Shown here: in pieces, positions 36,474-47,214 of the stretch
Layout: each line of letters opens with the position of its first letter
Numbering within the stretch: the first letter of the stretch is position 1
DNA from: Halopseudomonas phragmitis
Lineage (GTDB): Bacteria > Pseudomonadota > Gammaproteobacteria > Pseudomonadales > Pseudomonadaceae
DNA: 64,000 nt
Direction of reading: 5' to 3'
Assembly: GCF_002056295.1 (NCBI RefSeq)
Contig: NZ_CP020100.1
Span: 1,325,501-1,389,500 of the forward strand
Position numbers and translations under genes: made by a program
Notes under the pieces: generated by a model
Seen by the model: the letters and a program-made list of their open reading frames with translations, nothing else
Databases searched by the model: none
What the model was told of the DNA's origin: nothing

Positions 36474-37234
36474 TGGGGCTGTGGCGGCGCTGGAAGCTCT
36501 GGCGCGAAAATCAGCGTCTGGCCCGTTTGCAGGTCGGGCCGCAGGATTGGCAACGGGCGCTGGGTGACTGGCCGGCCTGGCAACGTTTGCCGGCCCCGCA
36601 GCGCCAGCGTCTGCAGGATCTGGCTCTGCGCTTTCTGCTGCGCAAGCATCTGGTGGCCGTGCAGGGCGCCGAGCTGGATGACCGGTTGCGCCTGCGAATT
36701 GCTGGCATGGCGGCGTTGCCGGTGCTGGAGTTGGGCCTGGACTGGTATGCCGGCTGGCACACTCTGATCATTTATGACGGGCCGTTTGTTACCGAGCACC
36801 AGTGGATGGACGAGGCTGGCGTGGTCCATGAGGAACTCAGTGAACGCAGCGGCGAAGCCTGGGAGCGCGGGCCGGTGGTGTTGTCTCTGGCCGATGTCCT
36901 GGCCTCTGGTCAGGGCCAGGGCTACAACGTGGTAATCCATGAGTTGGCGCATACCCTGGATATGCGCCAGTCCGGCGCCAATGGCGCGCCACCGCTGCAT
37001 GCCGGGATGGATGCCGATGCCTGGCAGCGCGATATGCAGGCCGCCTGGGATGATCTGGCCCGGCGAGCTGAGCAGGGCGACTGGCTGCCGGTCGACGAAT
37101 ACGCTCTGGAAGATCCGGCCGAGTTCTTCGCGGTACTCTCGGAAAGTTTCTTTGAAAACCCCGCACCCTTGCATCAGGCCTGGCCGCGGGTCTATCAGCA
37201 TCTGTGCGCGTTTTACCGCCAGCAACCGCGGTAG
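36473..37234 (+). CDS. mtfA: MtfA-type zinc peptidase
   Basis: A 253-residue member of the MtfA (Mlc-titration factor, peptidase M90) family. The zinc motif is HELAH with H156, E157 and H160, and the third ligand is probably E217 in DPAEFF. In E. coli MtfA binds the glucose-PTS repressor Mlc; whether a comparable partner exists here is unknown. The ATG overlaps the stop of the TetR gene with no site of its own, so translation is coupled to the regulator, which suggests linked dosage or function. Confidence 0.88.
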   Translation: MGLWRRWKLWRENQRLARLQVGPQDWQRALGDWPAWQRLPAPQRQRLQDLALRFLLRKHLVAVQGAELDDRLRLRIAGMAALPVLELGLDWYAGWHTLIIYDGPFVTEHQWMDEAGVVHEELSERSGEAWERGPVVLSLADVLASGQGQGYNVVIHELAHTLDMRQSGANGAPPLHAGMDADAWQRDMQAAWDDLARRAEQGDWLPVDEYALEDPAEFFAVLSESFFENPAPLHQAWPRVYQHLCAFYRQQPR

Positions 37235-37374
37235 TGCCCGACGCGATTTACTGGCCTGTTGCTCGGTTCGGCGTACGCGGCCTTAGCGACTATTCTGAAT
37301 GCAGCAGATCAGGTTTTTTGCAGATAAAAATCGGCATTTTTTTGTCACTTGAAAGCTGTAGTGTGTTTTTTAGC

Positions 37375-37403
37375 TTGTAAGGCAGATATTTATCGAATAT
37401 AAA
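37375..37403 (+). promoter_or_regulatory. Candidate promoter of aguBA
   Basis: TTGTAA (37375-37380), a 17-base spacer and TATAAA (37398-37403) in an AT-rich 199-base gap after mtfA. It lies 30 bases before the aguB ATG. This fits a sigma-70 promoter. No inverted repeat for the TetR regulator was found overlapping it. Confidence 0.55.
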
Positions 37404-37433
37404 GGTTGAAATCCTCTCACCTAGGAGTCTGTC

Positions 37434-38312
37434 ATGTCTCGTCTCGTCAGCGTTGCCGCCACCCAGATGAGTTGTAGCTGGGATCGTCAGGACAATATCG
37501 CCAAAGCCGAACGCCTGGTGCGTGAGGCCGCCGCCAAGGGGGCGCAGATCATCCTGATTCAGGAGTTGTTCGAGACTCCGTATTTCTGCCAGAAACCCAA
37601 TGCCGACTACCTGCAACTAGCGACCACAGTCGATGAAAATCCGGCTATTGCGCATTTCCAGCAACTGGCCCGGGAGCTGGAAGTAGTGCTGCCGATCAGT
37701 TTCTTCGAGCTGGCCGGTCGGGCCCGGTTCAACAGCATTGCGATCATCGATGCCGATGGACGCAACCTTGGGGTCTACCGCAAAAGCCATATTCCCGACG
37801 GCCCGGGTTATCACGAAAAGTACTACTTCAACCCCGGCGATACCGGGTTCAAGGTCTGGGATACCCGCTATGCACGGATTGGGGTCGGGATTTGCTGGGA
37901 CCAGTGGTTCCCCGAATGCGCCCGGGCGATGGCGCTGCTGGGCGCGGAAGTATTGTTCTATCCGACTGCGATCGGCACCGAACCGCATGACCCGAACATC
38001 AATTCCCGGGAGCATTGGCAGCGGGTCCAGCAGGGCCATGCCGGTGCCAACCTGATGCCGTTGGTGGCCAGCAACCGGATCGGCAAGGAGGTTCAGGGCG
38101 ATTACGACATCAGCTTCTACGGCTCTTCCTTTATTGCCAACCAGTTGGGCGAGAAGGTTCAGGAGCTGAACCAGACCGAGGAGGGCGTGCTGGTCCAGCA
38201 GTTCGATCTCGATCAGCTGGAACATATCCGCAGCGCCTGGGGTGTATTCCGTGATCGTCGGCCAAATCTGTACGGGCCGATCAAGACCCTGGATGGTTCG
38301 CTGGAGTCCTGA
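37434..38312 (+). CDS. aguB: N-carbamoylputrescine amidase
   Basis: A nitrilase-family amidase of 292 residues. It hydrolyses N-carbamoylputrescine to putrescine, CO2 and ammonia. The Glu-Lys-Cys triad is visible: E44 in [11 protein letters not shown]117 in YRKSHIP and C154 in GICWDQW. TAGGAG lies seven bases before ATG 37434. The aguA gene starts 2 bases after the stop, so the two enzymes of the agmatine route are co-translated. Confidence 0.95.
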   Translation: MSRLVSVAATQMSCSWDRQDNIAKAERLVREAAAKGAQIILIQELFETPYFCQKPNADYLQLATTVDENPAIAHFQQLARELEVVLPISFFELAGRARFNSIAIIDADGRNLGVYRKSHIPDGPGYHEKYYFNPGDTGFKVWDTRYARIGVGICWDQWFPECARAMALLGAEVLFYPTAIGTEPHDPNINSREHWQRVQQGHAGANLMPLVASNRIGKEVQGDYDISFYGSSFIANQLGEKVQELNQTEEGVLVQQFDLDQLEHIRSAWGVFRDRRPNLYGPIKTLDGSLES

Positions 38313-38314
38313 AC

Positions 38315-39412
38315 ATGTATACCCTGCATTCCACCCCGCGGGCCGATGGCTTTTACATGCCCGCCGAATGGGCGCCGCACGGCCAGACCTGGATGGTCTG
38401 GCCAGAGCGCCCGGACAATTGGCGACTTGGGGCCAAGCCGGCTCAGGCGGCGTTTGCCGAAGTAGCCAAGGCGATTGCCGGATTCGAGCCGGTCAGTGTC
38501 TGCGTCTCCGCCGGCCAGTACGAAAATGCCTGCGCTCAGCTCGACCATCCGGGAATTCGGGTACTGGAGATGAGCAGTGACGATGCCTGGGTACGCGATA
38601 CCGGGCCGACCTTTGTCATCAATGGTCAGGGCGGGTTGCGTGGCGTCGACTGGACCTTCAACGCCTGGGGCGGCTTCAATGGCGGCTTGTATTGGCCCTG
38701 GCAGCGTGACGATCAGGTGGCCGGCAAGATCCTCGGGCTGGAGCGCTGCCCGCGCTACCGTACTGACGGTTTTGTGTTGGAGGGTGGCGCCATTCATGTG
38801 GATGGCGAGGGTACGCTGATTACCACCGAGGAATGCCTGCTCAATCCCAACCGCAACCCGCATCTGGTGCGCGAGGAGATTGAGCTGCGGCTCAGCGACT
38901 ACCTGGGCATCGACAAGGTGATCTGGTTGCCGCAGGGGCTTTACAACGACGAGACTGACGGGCACGTCGACAATTTCTGCTGCTTCGTGCGGCCCGGTGA
39001 AGTGCTGCTGGCCTGGACCGATGACGAGGCTGATCCCAACTATCCGCGTTGCCAGGCTGCGCTCAAGGTGTTGCAGGCCAGTCGCGATGCAAGGGGCCGG
39101 GAGCTGTTGGTGCATCGGATGCCGATTCCTGGGCCGCTGCAGGCCTCGGCCGAAGAGTGCGCCGGGGTGGATCGGGTAGTCGGCACTCAGCCGCGTGATC
39201 CGTCGATCCGCCTGGCCGGGTCCTATGTCAACTTCCTGATCGTCAACGGTGGCATCGTCGCCCCCAGTTTTGCTGATCCCGCCGATGAACAGGCCCGCGA
39301 GATATTGGCCCAGCTGTTTCCCGAACGCCGGGTCGTGATGGTTCCGGGGCGGGAAATTCTGCTCGGCGGCGGCAATATCCACTGTATTACTCAGCAACAA
39401 CCTCAGCCTTGA
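38315..39412 (+). CDS. aguA: Agmatine deiminase
   Basis: A guanidine-group deiminase of 365 residues that converts agmatine to N-carbamoylputrescine. The PAD-type fold shows [27 protein letters not shown] and the catalytic cysteine C357 in [11 protein letters not shown]. The ATG is two bases after the aguB stop. With AguB it supplies putrescine from arginine-derived agmatine to the pathway encoded upstream; arginine decarboxylase is not in the window. Confidence 0.96.
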   Translation: MYTLHSTPRADGFYMPAEWAPHGQTWMVWPERPDNWRLGAKPAQAAFAEVAKAIAGFEPVSVCVSAGQYENACAQLDHPGIRVLEMSSDDAWVRDTGPTFVINGQGGLRGVDWTFNAWGGFNGGLYWPWQRDDQVAGKILGLERCPRYRTDGFVLEGGAIHVDGEGTLITTEECLLNPNRNPHLVREEIELRLSDYLGIDKVIWLPQGLYNDETDGHVDNFCCFVRPGEVLLAWTDDEADPNYPRCQAALKVLQASRDARGRELLVHRMPIPGPLQASAEECAGVDRVVGTQPRDPSIRLAGSYVNFLIVNGGIVAPSFADPADEQAREILAQLFPERRVVMVPGREILLGGGNIHCITQQQPQP

Positions 39413-39540
39413 CACCACCCCGGTCCTGAATTCGGTTATAGTCAGGCCGGGGCCAGCCCCGTGTTGCCAGCGCCACCCCGTTCGGTGTGGCGCTGTTCAG
39501 GTCCAAGAGCGGACCAGTATCTTGCATTGTAAGGATTAGC

Positions 39541-40878
39541 ATGCACTCCATATCCCTCTTTCGTTTTGCTCCGCTAGGCACTCTGGTTCTTGGTCTGGCG
39601 TTGTCCGGTTGTGCCGTGACTCAAACAGCTACCACCCCGGCAGATGGTGTCAGGACGCTGGCTGGTGAAATCACCACGCGCAGCGCCGTTAACCACAAGG
39701 ACGGTACGCGCTACCAGAGCTTTACTCTCAATCTGCGTCAGGGCGAAATGATCCGGGTCAGCCAGGAAGGTGCGCTGAGCGCCCCGGTGTTCACTTTGCT
39801 CGACCAGCAGCAACAACTGATCAATGGCCCGCGCCCCGGAACGCTGTACCTGACGCCGCCTGCCGATGGACGCTACACCCTGACTGTCAGCGGTGCCGAC
39901 AGTAGTGCCTATGGCCCCTTTCGTCTGACCCTGGAGCCGGTGATCCCGCACAATCAGGGTGAGCTGGTCGTGGGTGAGCCGATCCACGGGGTGCTGACGG
40001 GCAGTGCCAACCAATATCAGTTGACGGTCAGCGAGGCCGGCCTGTACGAGCTGACGCTGGATTCCGATGAGTTCGACGCAGTGCTGAAGCTGCAGGGCAA
40101 TGGCCTGGAGCTGGAGGATGACGATGGCGGCACTGGCACCAACTCTCGGCTGTCGACCCTGTTGCAGGCCGGTAGTTATCAGGTTATCGCCGGTAGTTGG
40201 GGTGACTCGGAAGCGGGTGTCTACAGCCTGGCATTGAATCGCCGGACGTTGCCGGCCGATCTGGTGCTGGTCAATGAGGGCGCCTTGCGTCTGGGTGATG
40301 AAATCACTGGCCTGGCTACCAGCGAGGCGCGGACCTACAGCCTGAATGTGCCCAGCCGCGGCATGCTGCGTTTGCGCATGAGTTCGGTTGAGGTCGACAG
40401 CTACCTGCAACTTGAAGGTCAGGGGCTGAACGTGACCGACGATGACGGTGCCGGCCAGGGCTATGACGCCCAGATCGTTACCCTGGTTGAGCCGGGCAGC
40501 TACAGCGTCAAGGCCTCCAGTGTCGGCAGCGACAGCGGCCTGTTTACCCTGAGCAGCAGCCTGAGCCCGGTGCGTTCGGTCGGTAGTCTGGTGCGGCCGG
40601 GGGATGCCGTGGCCGGGTCTCTGAGCAATGGCCGTACGGCGACCACCACGCTGCGTATCAGCGAGGCTGGCAGCTATCGCATTGAGCTGTACTCAAGTGC
40701 CTTCGATGCCTATCTCAAGCTGGAGGGCAATGGTCGTCAGGAAGAGGATGATGATGGTGCCGGTGGGACCAATGCTGGTCTGAACCTGCATCTTGAGCCG
40801 GGCGACTATCAACTGATCGGCTCGGCCTACGGTAATTCGGGTAGTGGCGATTATCTGTTATTGGTTGAGGCGCGCTAA
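39541..40878 (+). CDS. Lipoprotein with three to four PPC-like repeats carrying DDDG motifs
   Basis: A 445-residue lipoprotein. The lipobox is LALSGC, with acylated C24. After it come repeated beta-sandwich modules of about 95-105 residues, resembling bacterial pre-peptidase C-terminal (PPC) domains: a degenerate one at about 36-132, then 140-232, 247-340 and 348-443. Each of the last three has the pattern LxLxGxG followed by an acidic turn (DDDG or TDDDG at 193, 300, 403) and then LxPGxYxVxxxS. The acidic turns suggest calcium binding. There is no enzymatic domain. AAGGA precedes ATG 39541. A periplasm- or surface-facing structural or adhesive role is possible. It is transcribed alone and ends at a hairpin. 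Confidence 0.78.
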   Translation: MHSISLFRFAPLGTLVLGLALSGCAVTQTATTPADGVRTLAGEITTRSAVNHKDGTRYQSFTLNLRQGEMIRVSQEGALSAPVFTLLDQQQQLINGPRPGTLYLTPPADGRYTLTVSGADSSAYGPFRLTLEPVIPHNQGELVVGEPIHGVLTGSANQYQLTVSEAGLYELTLDSDEFDAVLKLQGNGLELEDDDGGTGTNSRLSTLLQAGSYQVIAGSWGDSEAGVYSLALNRRTLPADLVLVNEGALRLGDEITGLATSEARTYSLNVPSRGMLRLRMSSVEVDSYLQLEGQGLNVTDDDGAGQGYDAQIVTLVEPGSYSVKASSVGSDSGLFTLSSSLSPVRSVGSLVRPGDAVAGSLSNGRTATTTLRISEAGSYRIELYSSAFDAYLKLEGNGRQEEDDDGAGGTNAGLNLHLEPGDYQLIGSAYGNSGSGDYLLLVEAR

Positions 40879-40915
40879 ACGAGCGACCGAGGCTATTTGC
40901 CCGGTGCTATCTGAA

Positions 40916-40950
40916 CGCCCTGGCCCGCCGCGAAGCGACTGGCCAGGGCG
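40916..40950. terminator. Bidirectional terminator-like hairpin between the lipoprotein gene and argH
   Basis: A perfect 10-base stem (CGCCCTGGCC with GGCCAGGGCG) and a 15-base loop, 10 bases from the argH stop. It has no T-run. It sits where both convergent transcripts should end. Confidence 0.5.
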
Positions 40951-40959
40951 GCGCGTTAC

Positions 40960-42354
40960 TCAGCCCGCCAGAAGTTGCCGTCCACGGCCTACCGCCGCCA
41001 GCACCTGAGCCGGTGCGGTGCCGCCGATATGGTCGCGGGCATTGACCGAGCCTTCCAGAGTCAGCACTTCGAATACATCCTCGCCGATCTGGTCGCTGAA
41101 GCGGCGCAGCTCATCCAGGCTCATCTCGGCCAGATCCTTGCCGCTGTCCACTCCGTATTTCACCGCGTGGCCGACGATCTCGTGGCAGTCGCGGAACGGG
41201 ATGCCCTTGCGCACCAGGTAGTCAGCCAGGTCGGTAGCGGTGGAGAAGCCACGCCGTGCCGCCTCGCGCATCACGTCCACGCGCGGCTTGATCGCCGGGA
41301 TCATGTCGGCGAAGGCGCGCAAGCTGTCGCGCAGAGTGTCGACCGCATCGAACAGCGGTTCCTTGTCTTCCTGATTGTCCTTGTTGTAGGCCAGTGGCTG
41401 GCTCTTCATCAGAGTCAGCAGGCCCATCAGGTGGCCGTAAACCCGGCCGGATTTGCCGCGTACCAGCTCCGGCACATCGGGATTTTTCTTCTGCGGCATG
41501 ATCGAAGAGCCGGTGCAGAAGCGGTCGGGCAGTTCGATGAAGTTGAACTGGGCGCTGGTCCATAGCACCAGCTCTTCGGAGAAGCGCGACAGGTGCATCA
41601 TCGCCAGGGCAGCAGCGGCGCAGAATTCGATGGCAAAATCGCGGTCGGAAACGCCGTCCAGCGAGTTGCCCGAGACAGCCTCAAAACCCAGCAGTTCGCA
41701 GGTGATGCTGCGATCAATCGGGTAGGTGGTGCCGGCCAATGCCGCCGAGCCCAGCGGCATGCGGTTGACCCGCTTGCGGCAGTCCTGCAGGCGCTCACGG
41801 TCGCGCTGGAGCATTTCGAACCAGGCCAGCAGGTGGTGGCCGAAAGTGACCGGTTGAGCGGTTTGCAGATGAGTGAAGCCGGGCATGATCACTGCCGCGT
41901 GCTGCTCGGCCTGATCCAGCAGGCCGCGCTGCAGGCGTTCGAGCTCGGTGACGATGACATCAATTTCTTCGCGCAGCCACAAACGGATATCAGTGGCGAC
42001 CTGGTCGTTGCGCGAACGGCCGGTGTGCAGTTTTTTGCCGGTGATGCCGATACGCGCGGTCAGGCGCGCCTCGATGTTCATGTGCACGTCTTCCAGATCC
42101 ACCCGCCAGTCGAACTGCCCGGCCTCGATCTCGGCCTGAATCTCGGTCAGCCCGTCGATGATCGCGTTGCGCTCGGCTTCGCTCAGCACGCCAACCTTGC
42201 AAAGCATGGTTGCATGGGCGATCGAGCCCTGGATGTCGTGTTTGTACAGGCGTTGATCGAAGTCCACCGAGGCGGTGAAACGGGCGACGAAGGCGTCGAC
42301 CGGCTCGCTGAAGCGGCCGCCCCAGGATTGGTTGGTTGTCTTGTCTTGGCTCAT
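40960..42354 (-). CDS. argH: Argininosuccinate lyase
   Basis: Cleaves argininosuccinate to arginine and fumarate, the last step of arginine synthesis. It has 464 residues from ATG 42354, the usual Pseudomonas length. The family signature is [15 protein letters not shown], and the early HTGRSRNDQ motif is present. In-frame ATGs upstream (42372, 42393) lack support. It is divergent from algZ, as in P. aeruginosa. Confidence 0.96.
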   Translation of the reverse strand: MSQDKTTNQSWGGRFSEPVDAFVARFTASVDFDQRLYKHDIQGSIAHATMLCKVGVLSEAERNAIIDGLTEIQAEIEAGQFDWRVDLEDVHMNIEARLTARIGITGKKLHTGRSRNDQVATDIRLWLREEIDVIVTELERLQRGLLDQAEQHAAVIMPGFTHLQTAQPVTFGHHLLAWFEMLQRDRERLQDCRKRVNRMPLGSAALAGTTYPIDRSITCELLGFEAVSGNSLDGVSDRDFAIEFCAAAALAMMHLSRFSEELVLWTSAQFNFIELPDRFCTGSSIMPQKKNPDVPELVRGKSGRVYGHLMGLLTLMKSQPLAYNKDNQEDKEPLFDAVDTLRDSLRAFADMIPAIKPRVDVMREAARRGFSTATDLADYLVRKGIPFRDCHEIVGHAVKYGVDSGKDLAEMSLDELRRFSDQIGEDVFEVLTLEGSVNARDHIGGTAPAQVLAAVGRGRQLLAG

Positions 42355-42446
42355 GTCCGGAAGATCCCGCATTACACTGGATGAAAGCGCCATAGCATAC
42401 CACTTCAGGCTTGCGCGAGGGCGCCCGGCTGGCGGACACTGCGCGA

Positions 42447-43526
42447 ATGGCGAACGGATTCTGGAAACTGCTCAAACAGCCCTATGTCGGGGAGGATTTT
42501 TTCCTCCCCGATCTGTGCTCATCTTTGGCGGTCTTCACCCTGGTGGTGCTGGCCGAGCTGGTGGTGCTGTTGTGGGTGCTGGCGCAACCGGCAACCGGTG
42601 GTTTCGACTGGCTTGGATTGGCCATGGCTTCGCTGTTCGTGCAATGGATAGTGCTGTTGTCGGCGGCGGTACTGTGCCGGCTGCGCGGCTGGATGCAGCG
42701 CCGGGCTCTGGGGCTGGCGATTGCGGTCTGTTATGCGGTGGTCATTGGTCTGACCCTTGCGTTTACCATTCTTGGCGAGTGGCTGCAGCAGGGCATGCTC
42801 GGCCCATTGCGCTGGCAGCCCGAGCAATTGCTGCGCCATGGCGTGATTGCACTGATCATGACCAGCCTGCTGCTACGCTACTTTTACCTGCAACAGCAGT
42901 GGCAGCGCCAGAACCAGGCCGAGACCCGGGCCCGGTTGCAGGCGCTGCAATCGCGTATTCGCCCGCATTTCCTGTTTAACAGTCTGAACAGCATTGTCAG
43001 TCTGATTGACTCTGACCCACGCAAGGCGGAAAACGCAGTGCTGGATCTGTCCGATCTGTTCCGGGCCAATCTGTCCGACGCCGACGGGCTGGCCGACTGG
43101 GCGGCTGAGCGGCGGCTGTGCGAAGGCTACTTGCGTATCGAACAATATCGCCTGGGTGACCGGCTCAAGGTGGACTGGCAGGTCGAGCAACTGCCGCCGG
43201 ACACCCCCATGCCTCTACTGACTCTGCAGCCGCTGCTGGAGAACGCTATCCTGCATGGCTTGCAGCCCAGCGTCAGCGGTGGCGATATCAGGATCAGCGG
43301 CCACTGGCATGACGGACAGGTCGAACTGGAAGTCTCAAACAGTTGTCCATTACAGGATGACAGCCATCAGGGGGCGCGGATGGCGCTGGATAATATCCGG
43401 GCCCGATTGGTGGCGCTGTTTGGCGCATCGGCGCGGGTTGAAGCCTGGCGCCAAGGGCCGCGCTTCTTTAGTAAGCTGGTCTATGCTTGTAAGCAACCCT
43501 CTCATTTATCGCAGAGAAGTCACTGA
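42447..43526 (+). CDS. algZ: LytS-type sensor histidine kinase AlgZ (FimS)
   Basis: An inner-membrane histidine kinase of 359 residues. It has four hydrophobic segments (about residues 22-47, 56-77, 87-110 and 130-148), then a His_kinase domain with H174 in [11 protein letters not shown]. The ATP-binding N box is [17 protein letters not shown]. It partners AlgR, whose gene starts 3 bases after its stop. In P. aeruginosa the pair controls twitching motility, alginate and c-di-GMP-related genes. ATG 42447 is preferred to a TTG 12 codons upstream because it fits the family N-terminus. Confidence 0.92.
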   Translation: MANGFWKLLKQPYVGEDFFLPDLCSSLAVFTLVVLAELVVLLWVLAQPATGGFDWLGLAMASLFVQWIVLLSAAVLCRLRGWMQRRALGLAIAVCYAVVIGLTLAFTILGEWLQQGMLGPLRWQPEQLLRHGVIALIMTSLLLRYFYLQQQWQRQNQAETRARLQALQSRIRPHFLFNSLNSIVSLIDSDPRKAENAVLDLSDLFRANLSDADGLADWAAERRLCEGYLRIEQYRLGDRLKVDWQVEQLPPDTPMPLLTLQPLLENAILHGLQPSVSGGDIRISGHWHDGQVELEVSNSCPLQDDSHQGARMALDNIRARLVALFGASARVEAWRQGPRFFSKLVYACKQPSHLSQRSH

Positions 43527-43529
43527 GGC

Positions 43530-44279
43530 ATGAAAGTACTGATCGCCGATGATGAACCCCTGGCCCGTGAACGGCTGGCTCGCCTGGTGTCGGCCATGCC
43601 GGGCTACAGTGCTTTGCCGGATATGGCTTGTAATGGTCATGAGGTGCTGCAACTGGTTTGCGAACAGCACCCGGACATCGTTTTGCTGGATATTCGCATG
43701 CCCGGACTCGATGGCCTGCAGGTGGCCGCCCGGCTATGTGAGCTCAATGACGCACCCGCGGTGGTGTTCTGTACCGCTCATGGTGAGTACGCGCTTGAGG
43801 CATTTAATGTCAGTGCTGTGGGCTATCTGCTCAAGCCCGTGCGCAGTGAGGCGCTGGCTGAGGCGCTGGCCAAGGCGCAGAAGCTCAATCGCATGCAACT
43901 GGCCAGTCTTGGCAAGTCCAACGGCTTGGCCGAGGAAGGACTGGTGCGCAGTCATATCAGCGCCCGCACCCGCAAGGGCGTGGAGTTGGTGCCGATCGAG
44001 GATGTGTTGTACTTCATTGCCGACCACAAATACGTCACTCTGCGTCACAGCGGTGGTGAAGTGCTGCTGGACGAGCCGCTCAAGGCCCTTGAAGAAGAGT
44101 TTGGCGATTATTTTGTCCGGATTCATCGCAATGCGCTGGTGGCCCGTGCCCGGATCGAGCGTTTGCAGCGCAGTGCCGTTGGCCACTTTCATCTGTATCT
44201 CAAGGGCTTGCCCGAGGAAACCCTGACGGTCAGTCGCCGGCATGTGCCCGGGGTTCGCAAGTTGATGGAGAAGCTGTGA
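43530..44279 (+). CDS. algR: LytTR response regulator AlgR
   Basis: A response regulator of 249 residues. The receiver domain has the acidic pair D7/D8, the phosphorylated D54 in LLDIRMPG and the late Lys in LLKPVRSE. The LytTR DNA-binding domain occupies about 140-245 (VEDVLYFIADHKYVTLR, FVRIHRNALVARARI). It is coupled to algZ and lies next to hemC, as in P. aeruginosa. Confidence 0.94.
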   Translation: MKVLIADDEPLARERLARLVSAMPGYSALPDMACNGHEVLQLVCEQHPDIVLLDIRMPGLDGLQVAARLCELNDAPAVVFCTAHGEYALEAFNVSAVGYLLKPVRSEALAEALAKAQKLNRMQLASLGKSNGLAEEGLVRSHISARTRKGVELVPIEDVLYFIADHKYVTLRHSGGEVLLDEPLKALEEEFGDYFVRIHRNALVARARIERLQRSAVGHFHLYLKGLPEETLTVSRRHVPGVRKLMEKL

Positions 44280-44315
44280 GATCTCTGCGGCAACCGCCCG
44301 CGTGGATGCAGGGCA

Positions 44316-44335
44316 GGGCATGGCGTATCATGCCC
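44316..44335 (+). terminator. Hairpin between algR and hemC
   Basis: A seven-base stem (GGGCATG with CATGCCC) and six-base loop, 23 bases before the hemC ATG. It may end part of the algZR transcript or sit in the hemC leader; evidence is limited. Confidence 0.35.
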
Positions 44336-44357
44336 CTTGGCTTTGAATGAGAATCCC

Positions 44358-45284
44358 ATGACTCGACATCTGCGAATTGCCACCCGCAAGAGCGCCCTGG
44401 CCCTGTGGCAGGCCGAATACGTCAAGGCGCGCCTGGAACAACTGCATCCTGAGCTGAGTGTCAGCCTGGTCCCCATGGTCAGTCGGGGTGATAAGCTGCT
44501 GGACTCCCCGCTGGCCAAGATCGGCGGCAAGGGACTGTTCGTCAAGGAGCTGGAAACCGCCATGCTTGAGGGTGAGGCGGATCTGGCTGTGCATTCGATG
44601 AAGGATGTGCCCATGGCGTTCCCCGAGGGGTTGGGCCTGTATGTCATCTGTGAGCGTGAAGACCCGCGGGACGCCTTCGTTTCCAACCATTTTGACAGTC
44701 TGGACAGCCTGCCTGAGGGCAGCGTGGTCGGTACTTCCAGTCTGCGCCGGCAGGCGCAGTTGATGGCCCGCCGCCCGGACCTGGCGGTGCGCTTTCTGCG
44801 CGGCAACGTCAACACCCGGCTGGCCAAGCTGGATGCCGGCGAGTACGACGCCATTATCCTCGCCGCCGCCGGGCTGATGCGCCTGGGCTTCGAGCAACGC
44901 ATTCGCTACGCCATGCCGCCGGAAGAGAGTCTGCCGGCCGGTGGCCAGGGCGCGGTCGGCATCGAGTGCCGCAGCGATGATCTCGAACTGCAGGCGCTGC
45001 TGGCGCCGCTCAATGATCAGGACAGCGCCCTACGGGTGCGTGCTGAGCGGGCGCTGAACCGGCGTTTGAATGGTGGCTGCCAGGTGCCGATTGCCTGTTA
45101 TGCCGAGCGCGCCAATGGCCAGCTCTGGCTGCGTGGGCTGGTTGGCGACCCGGATGGCAAGCAACTGCTGCGCGCCGAGGCTCGCGGCGATGAGCAGGAT
45201 CCCGAAGCGCTGGGTGTGGCGGTTGCCGAGCAATTGCTGGCCCAAGGGGCCCAGGCGATTCTGGACGCGGTTTACGCGCAGTGA
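44358..45284 (+). CDS. hemC: Porphobilinogen deaminase
   Basis: Joins four porphobilinogens into hydroxymethylbilane in tetrapyrrole synthesis. It has 308 residues. Motifs include [33 protein letters not shown] and [12 protein letters not shown], with C241 as the dipyrromethane-bearing cysteine. ATG 44358 has only a weak site. The stop overlaps the hemD GTG (GTGA), so the two are coupled. Confidence 0.96.
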   Translation: MTRHLRIATRKSALALWQAEYVKARLEQLHPELSVSLVPMVSRGDKLLDSPLAKIGGKGLFVKELETAMLEGEADLAVHSMKDVPMAFPEGLGLYVICEREDPRDAFVSNHFDSLDSLPEGSVVGTSSLRRQAQLMARRPDLAVRFLRGNVNTRLAKLDAGEYDAIILAAAGLMRLGFEQRIRYAMPPEESLPAGGQGAVGIECRSDDLELQALLAPLNDQDSALRVRAERALNRRLNGGCQVPIACYAERANGQLWLRGLVGDPDGKQLLRAEARGDEQDPEALGVAVAEQLLAQGAQAILDAVYAQ

Positions 45285-46039
45285 CGCCATTGGTTCTGCT
45301 GACCCGGGCCGAGGCGGATAACCAGCGCCTGGCCGGTCAGCTTGAGCAGCGAGGGATCAGTAGTCTGAGCATGCCTTTGCTGCATATAGAACCAGAACCG
45401 GAAACTCCGGAGCAGCGCAGTCTGATGCTGGAACTGGATCGTTATCGGGCAGTCATGGTAGTCAGCCCGGTGGCCGCCCGGCTGGGGCTGGAGCGCCTGG
45501 ATCGCTACTGGCCCCAGGTGCCGGTCGGGATCGACTGGTTTGCCGTAGGCGCTGCGACGGCTGCCGAGCTTGAGGCCTATGGCCTGCGTGTGCATATTCC
45601 GCAGGACGGCCAGGACAGCGAAGCCCTGATGCGTCTGGCGCCGTGGCGTGCGGTCTTGGCCGCGCCTGAGCCGCGGCTGCTGATCTGGCGCGGCGTTGGT
45701 GGCCGTGAGTTGTTGGCCGGCGAGGTGCGTGCGGCAGGCGGAACGGTGGATTACCTGGAGCTGTATCGGCGTTTGCCTGTACCGGACTTGCCCCGCCAAT
45801 TGGCGGCTGCGACGGCGGCCGGTGTGCGGGGAATACTGATATTGAGCGTCCAGGCGCTGGAGTTCTGGCATCAGGCTGCCGGTGCAACCTGGGCAGAGCA
45901 GCGCCATTGGCGCTGCTGGGTGCCGGGCGCGCGGGTGGCCGAACGGGCCAGGGCCCTGGGCTGTGATGATGTGATTGTGTGCCATGGCGCGGATGATGCG
46001 GCGGTGGTAGCGGCGTTGGCTGCTCATCCGCTGGGCTGA
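45281..46039 (+). CDS. hemD: Uroporphyrinogen-III synthase
   Basis: Closes hydroxymethylbilane to uroporphyrinogen III with inversion of ring D. It has 252 residues, starting at GTG 45281, which overlaps the hemC stop. The family varies widely in sequence. Visible features are [20 protein letters not shown] at the N-terminus, [15 protein letters not shown] and the late LSVQALEFW strand. Assignment rests on this pattern plus the hemC-hemX context. Confidence 0.9.
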   Translation: MTPLVLLTRAEADNQRLAGQLEQRGISSLSMPLLHIEPEPETPEQRSLMLELDRYRAVMVVSPVAARLGLERLDRYWPQVPVGIDWFAVGAATAAELEAYGLRVHIPQDGQDSEALMRLAPWRAVLAAPEPRLLIWRGVGGRELLAGEVRAAGGTVDYLELYRRLPVPDLPRQLAAATAAGVRGILILSVQALEFWHQAAGATWAEQRHWRCWVPGARVAERARALGCDDVIVCHGADDAAVVAALAAHPLG

Positions 46040-46053
46040 AATAGGGGAACAGC

Positions 46054-47214
46054 GTGGAACCGACTGATCAGAACAACAGGGAAACCCGGGAAGGGGGGCA
46101 GCCGGACGAGCCGGTGGCCAAAACGACAGCCCCGGTAGCCGGCGCAGGCAAGGCCGAACCGCCTAAAACGTCACCCAAGCCTGTCGCCAGTGAGCGCAAG
46201 AGTGGACGCGGGTTGGGCATGCTGGCCCTGCTGGTAGCGTTGGCGGCCCTGGGGCTGAGCGCCTGGCACTGGTATCAGACTCAGGCTTTCATGGCTGAGC
46301 AGGTGGCGGTGGATGCGCAGCTTGAGCGTCTGGCTGAACTTCAGCAACACAATGAGCAGGTGTTGGCCAGCCGGTTGGAAGGCCTTCCGCAAGCGGCCGA
46401 CTGGCAGCGATCTGAGCGTCTGCTGGCTGATCTGCAGCGTAGTCAGCAAGCACTGAGCCAGCGTCTGGAGACCTTGCAGGGTGACGCACGGGCCGACTGG
46501 AAACTGGCTGAAGCCGAGTTTCTCCTGCGTCTGGCGTCGTTGCGCCTGTTGGCCACTCAGGATGTAGCTTCGGCCCGTGAGTTGCTGACGGCGGTTGATG
46601 CAATCCTGCAAAGTCAGCCTGATAGCGGCGTGTTCGCCGTGCGCGAGCAACTGGCCGGTTATCAGGCCCAGCTCGATGCTTTGCCAGTGCTTGACCGCCC
46701 GGGGTTGTTCCTGCGCCTGAGTGCTCTGCGTGATCAGGTCGGCCGGCTGGTCGCGCTCCCGGTACCGGTGTTCGACCCGGATGAGGTCACCGTGGAAGAC
46801 GAGTATGAAGACCGACTGGCCCGGCGCGACCGCTGGGAGCGGGTGTTGATGCGTCTGGAACGTTATGTGCGGGTCGATTTCCAACGCGGCAAGGTGATCA
46901 CTCCGCTACTCGACGAAGCCGAGATGCAGCGGGTGCAGCGTACTCTGCAGCTGACCCTGGAGCTGGCCCAGTGGGCCGCGCTGCGCGGCGAGAGTCAGGT
47001 TTATCGCAATAGTTTGGAGCGGGCCGACGCCATCCTGCAGCAGTTCTTTGAGCTGGATAACCCCCAGGTGCGGGCGATGCAGGGCCAGTTGGCTGGCCTG
47101 ATCGATGTGCCAGTTGGTATCGAGCCGCCTGACCTGGCGCCACTGCAGCAGGGGCTGGCGGCCTACATTCAGAGTCGCCGTAGTCTGCCGACTGGTAACG
47201 CGGAGGCTGACTGA
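46054..47214 (+). CDS. hemX: HemX-type membrane protein
   Basis: A 386-residue protein with an N-terminal polar, Pro-rich stretch, one membrane helix at about 53-71 and a long helical, coiled-coil periplasmic region. It resembles the HemX (uroporphyrinogen-III C-methyltransferase-like in name only) proteins that lie between hemD and hemY; I see no methyltransferase motif. GTG 46054 follows AGGGGA. The stop overlaps the hemY ATG. The family role is not established. Confidence 0.86.
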   Translation: MEPTDQNNRETREGGQPDEPVAKTTAPVAGAGKAEPPKTSPKPVASERKSGRGLGMLALLVALAALGLSAWHWYQTQAFMAEQVAVDAQLERLAELQQHNEQVLASRLEGLPQAADWQRSERLLADLQRSQQALSQRLETLQGDARADWKLAEAEFLLRLASLRLLATQDVASARELLTAVDAILQSQPDSGVFAVREQLAGYQAQLDALPVLDRPGLFLRLSALRDQVGRLVALPVPVFDPDEVTVEDEYEDRLARRDRWERVLMRLERYVRVDFQRGKVITPLLDEAEMQRVQRTLQLTLELAQWAALRGESQVYRNSLERADAILQQFFELDNPQVRAMQGQLAGLIDVPVGIEPPDLAPLQQGLAAYIQSRRSLPTGNAEAD

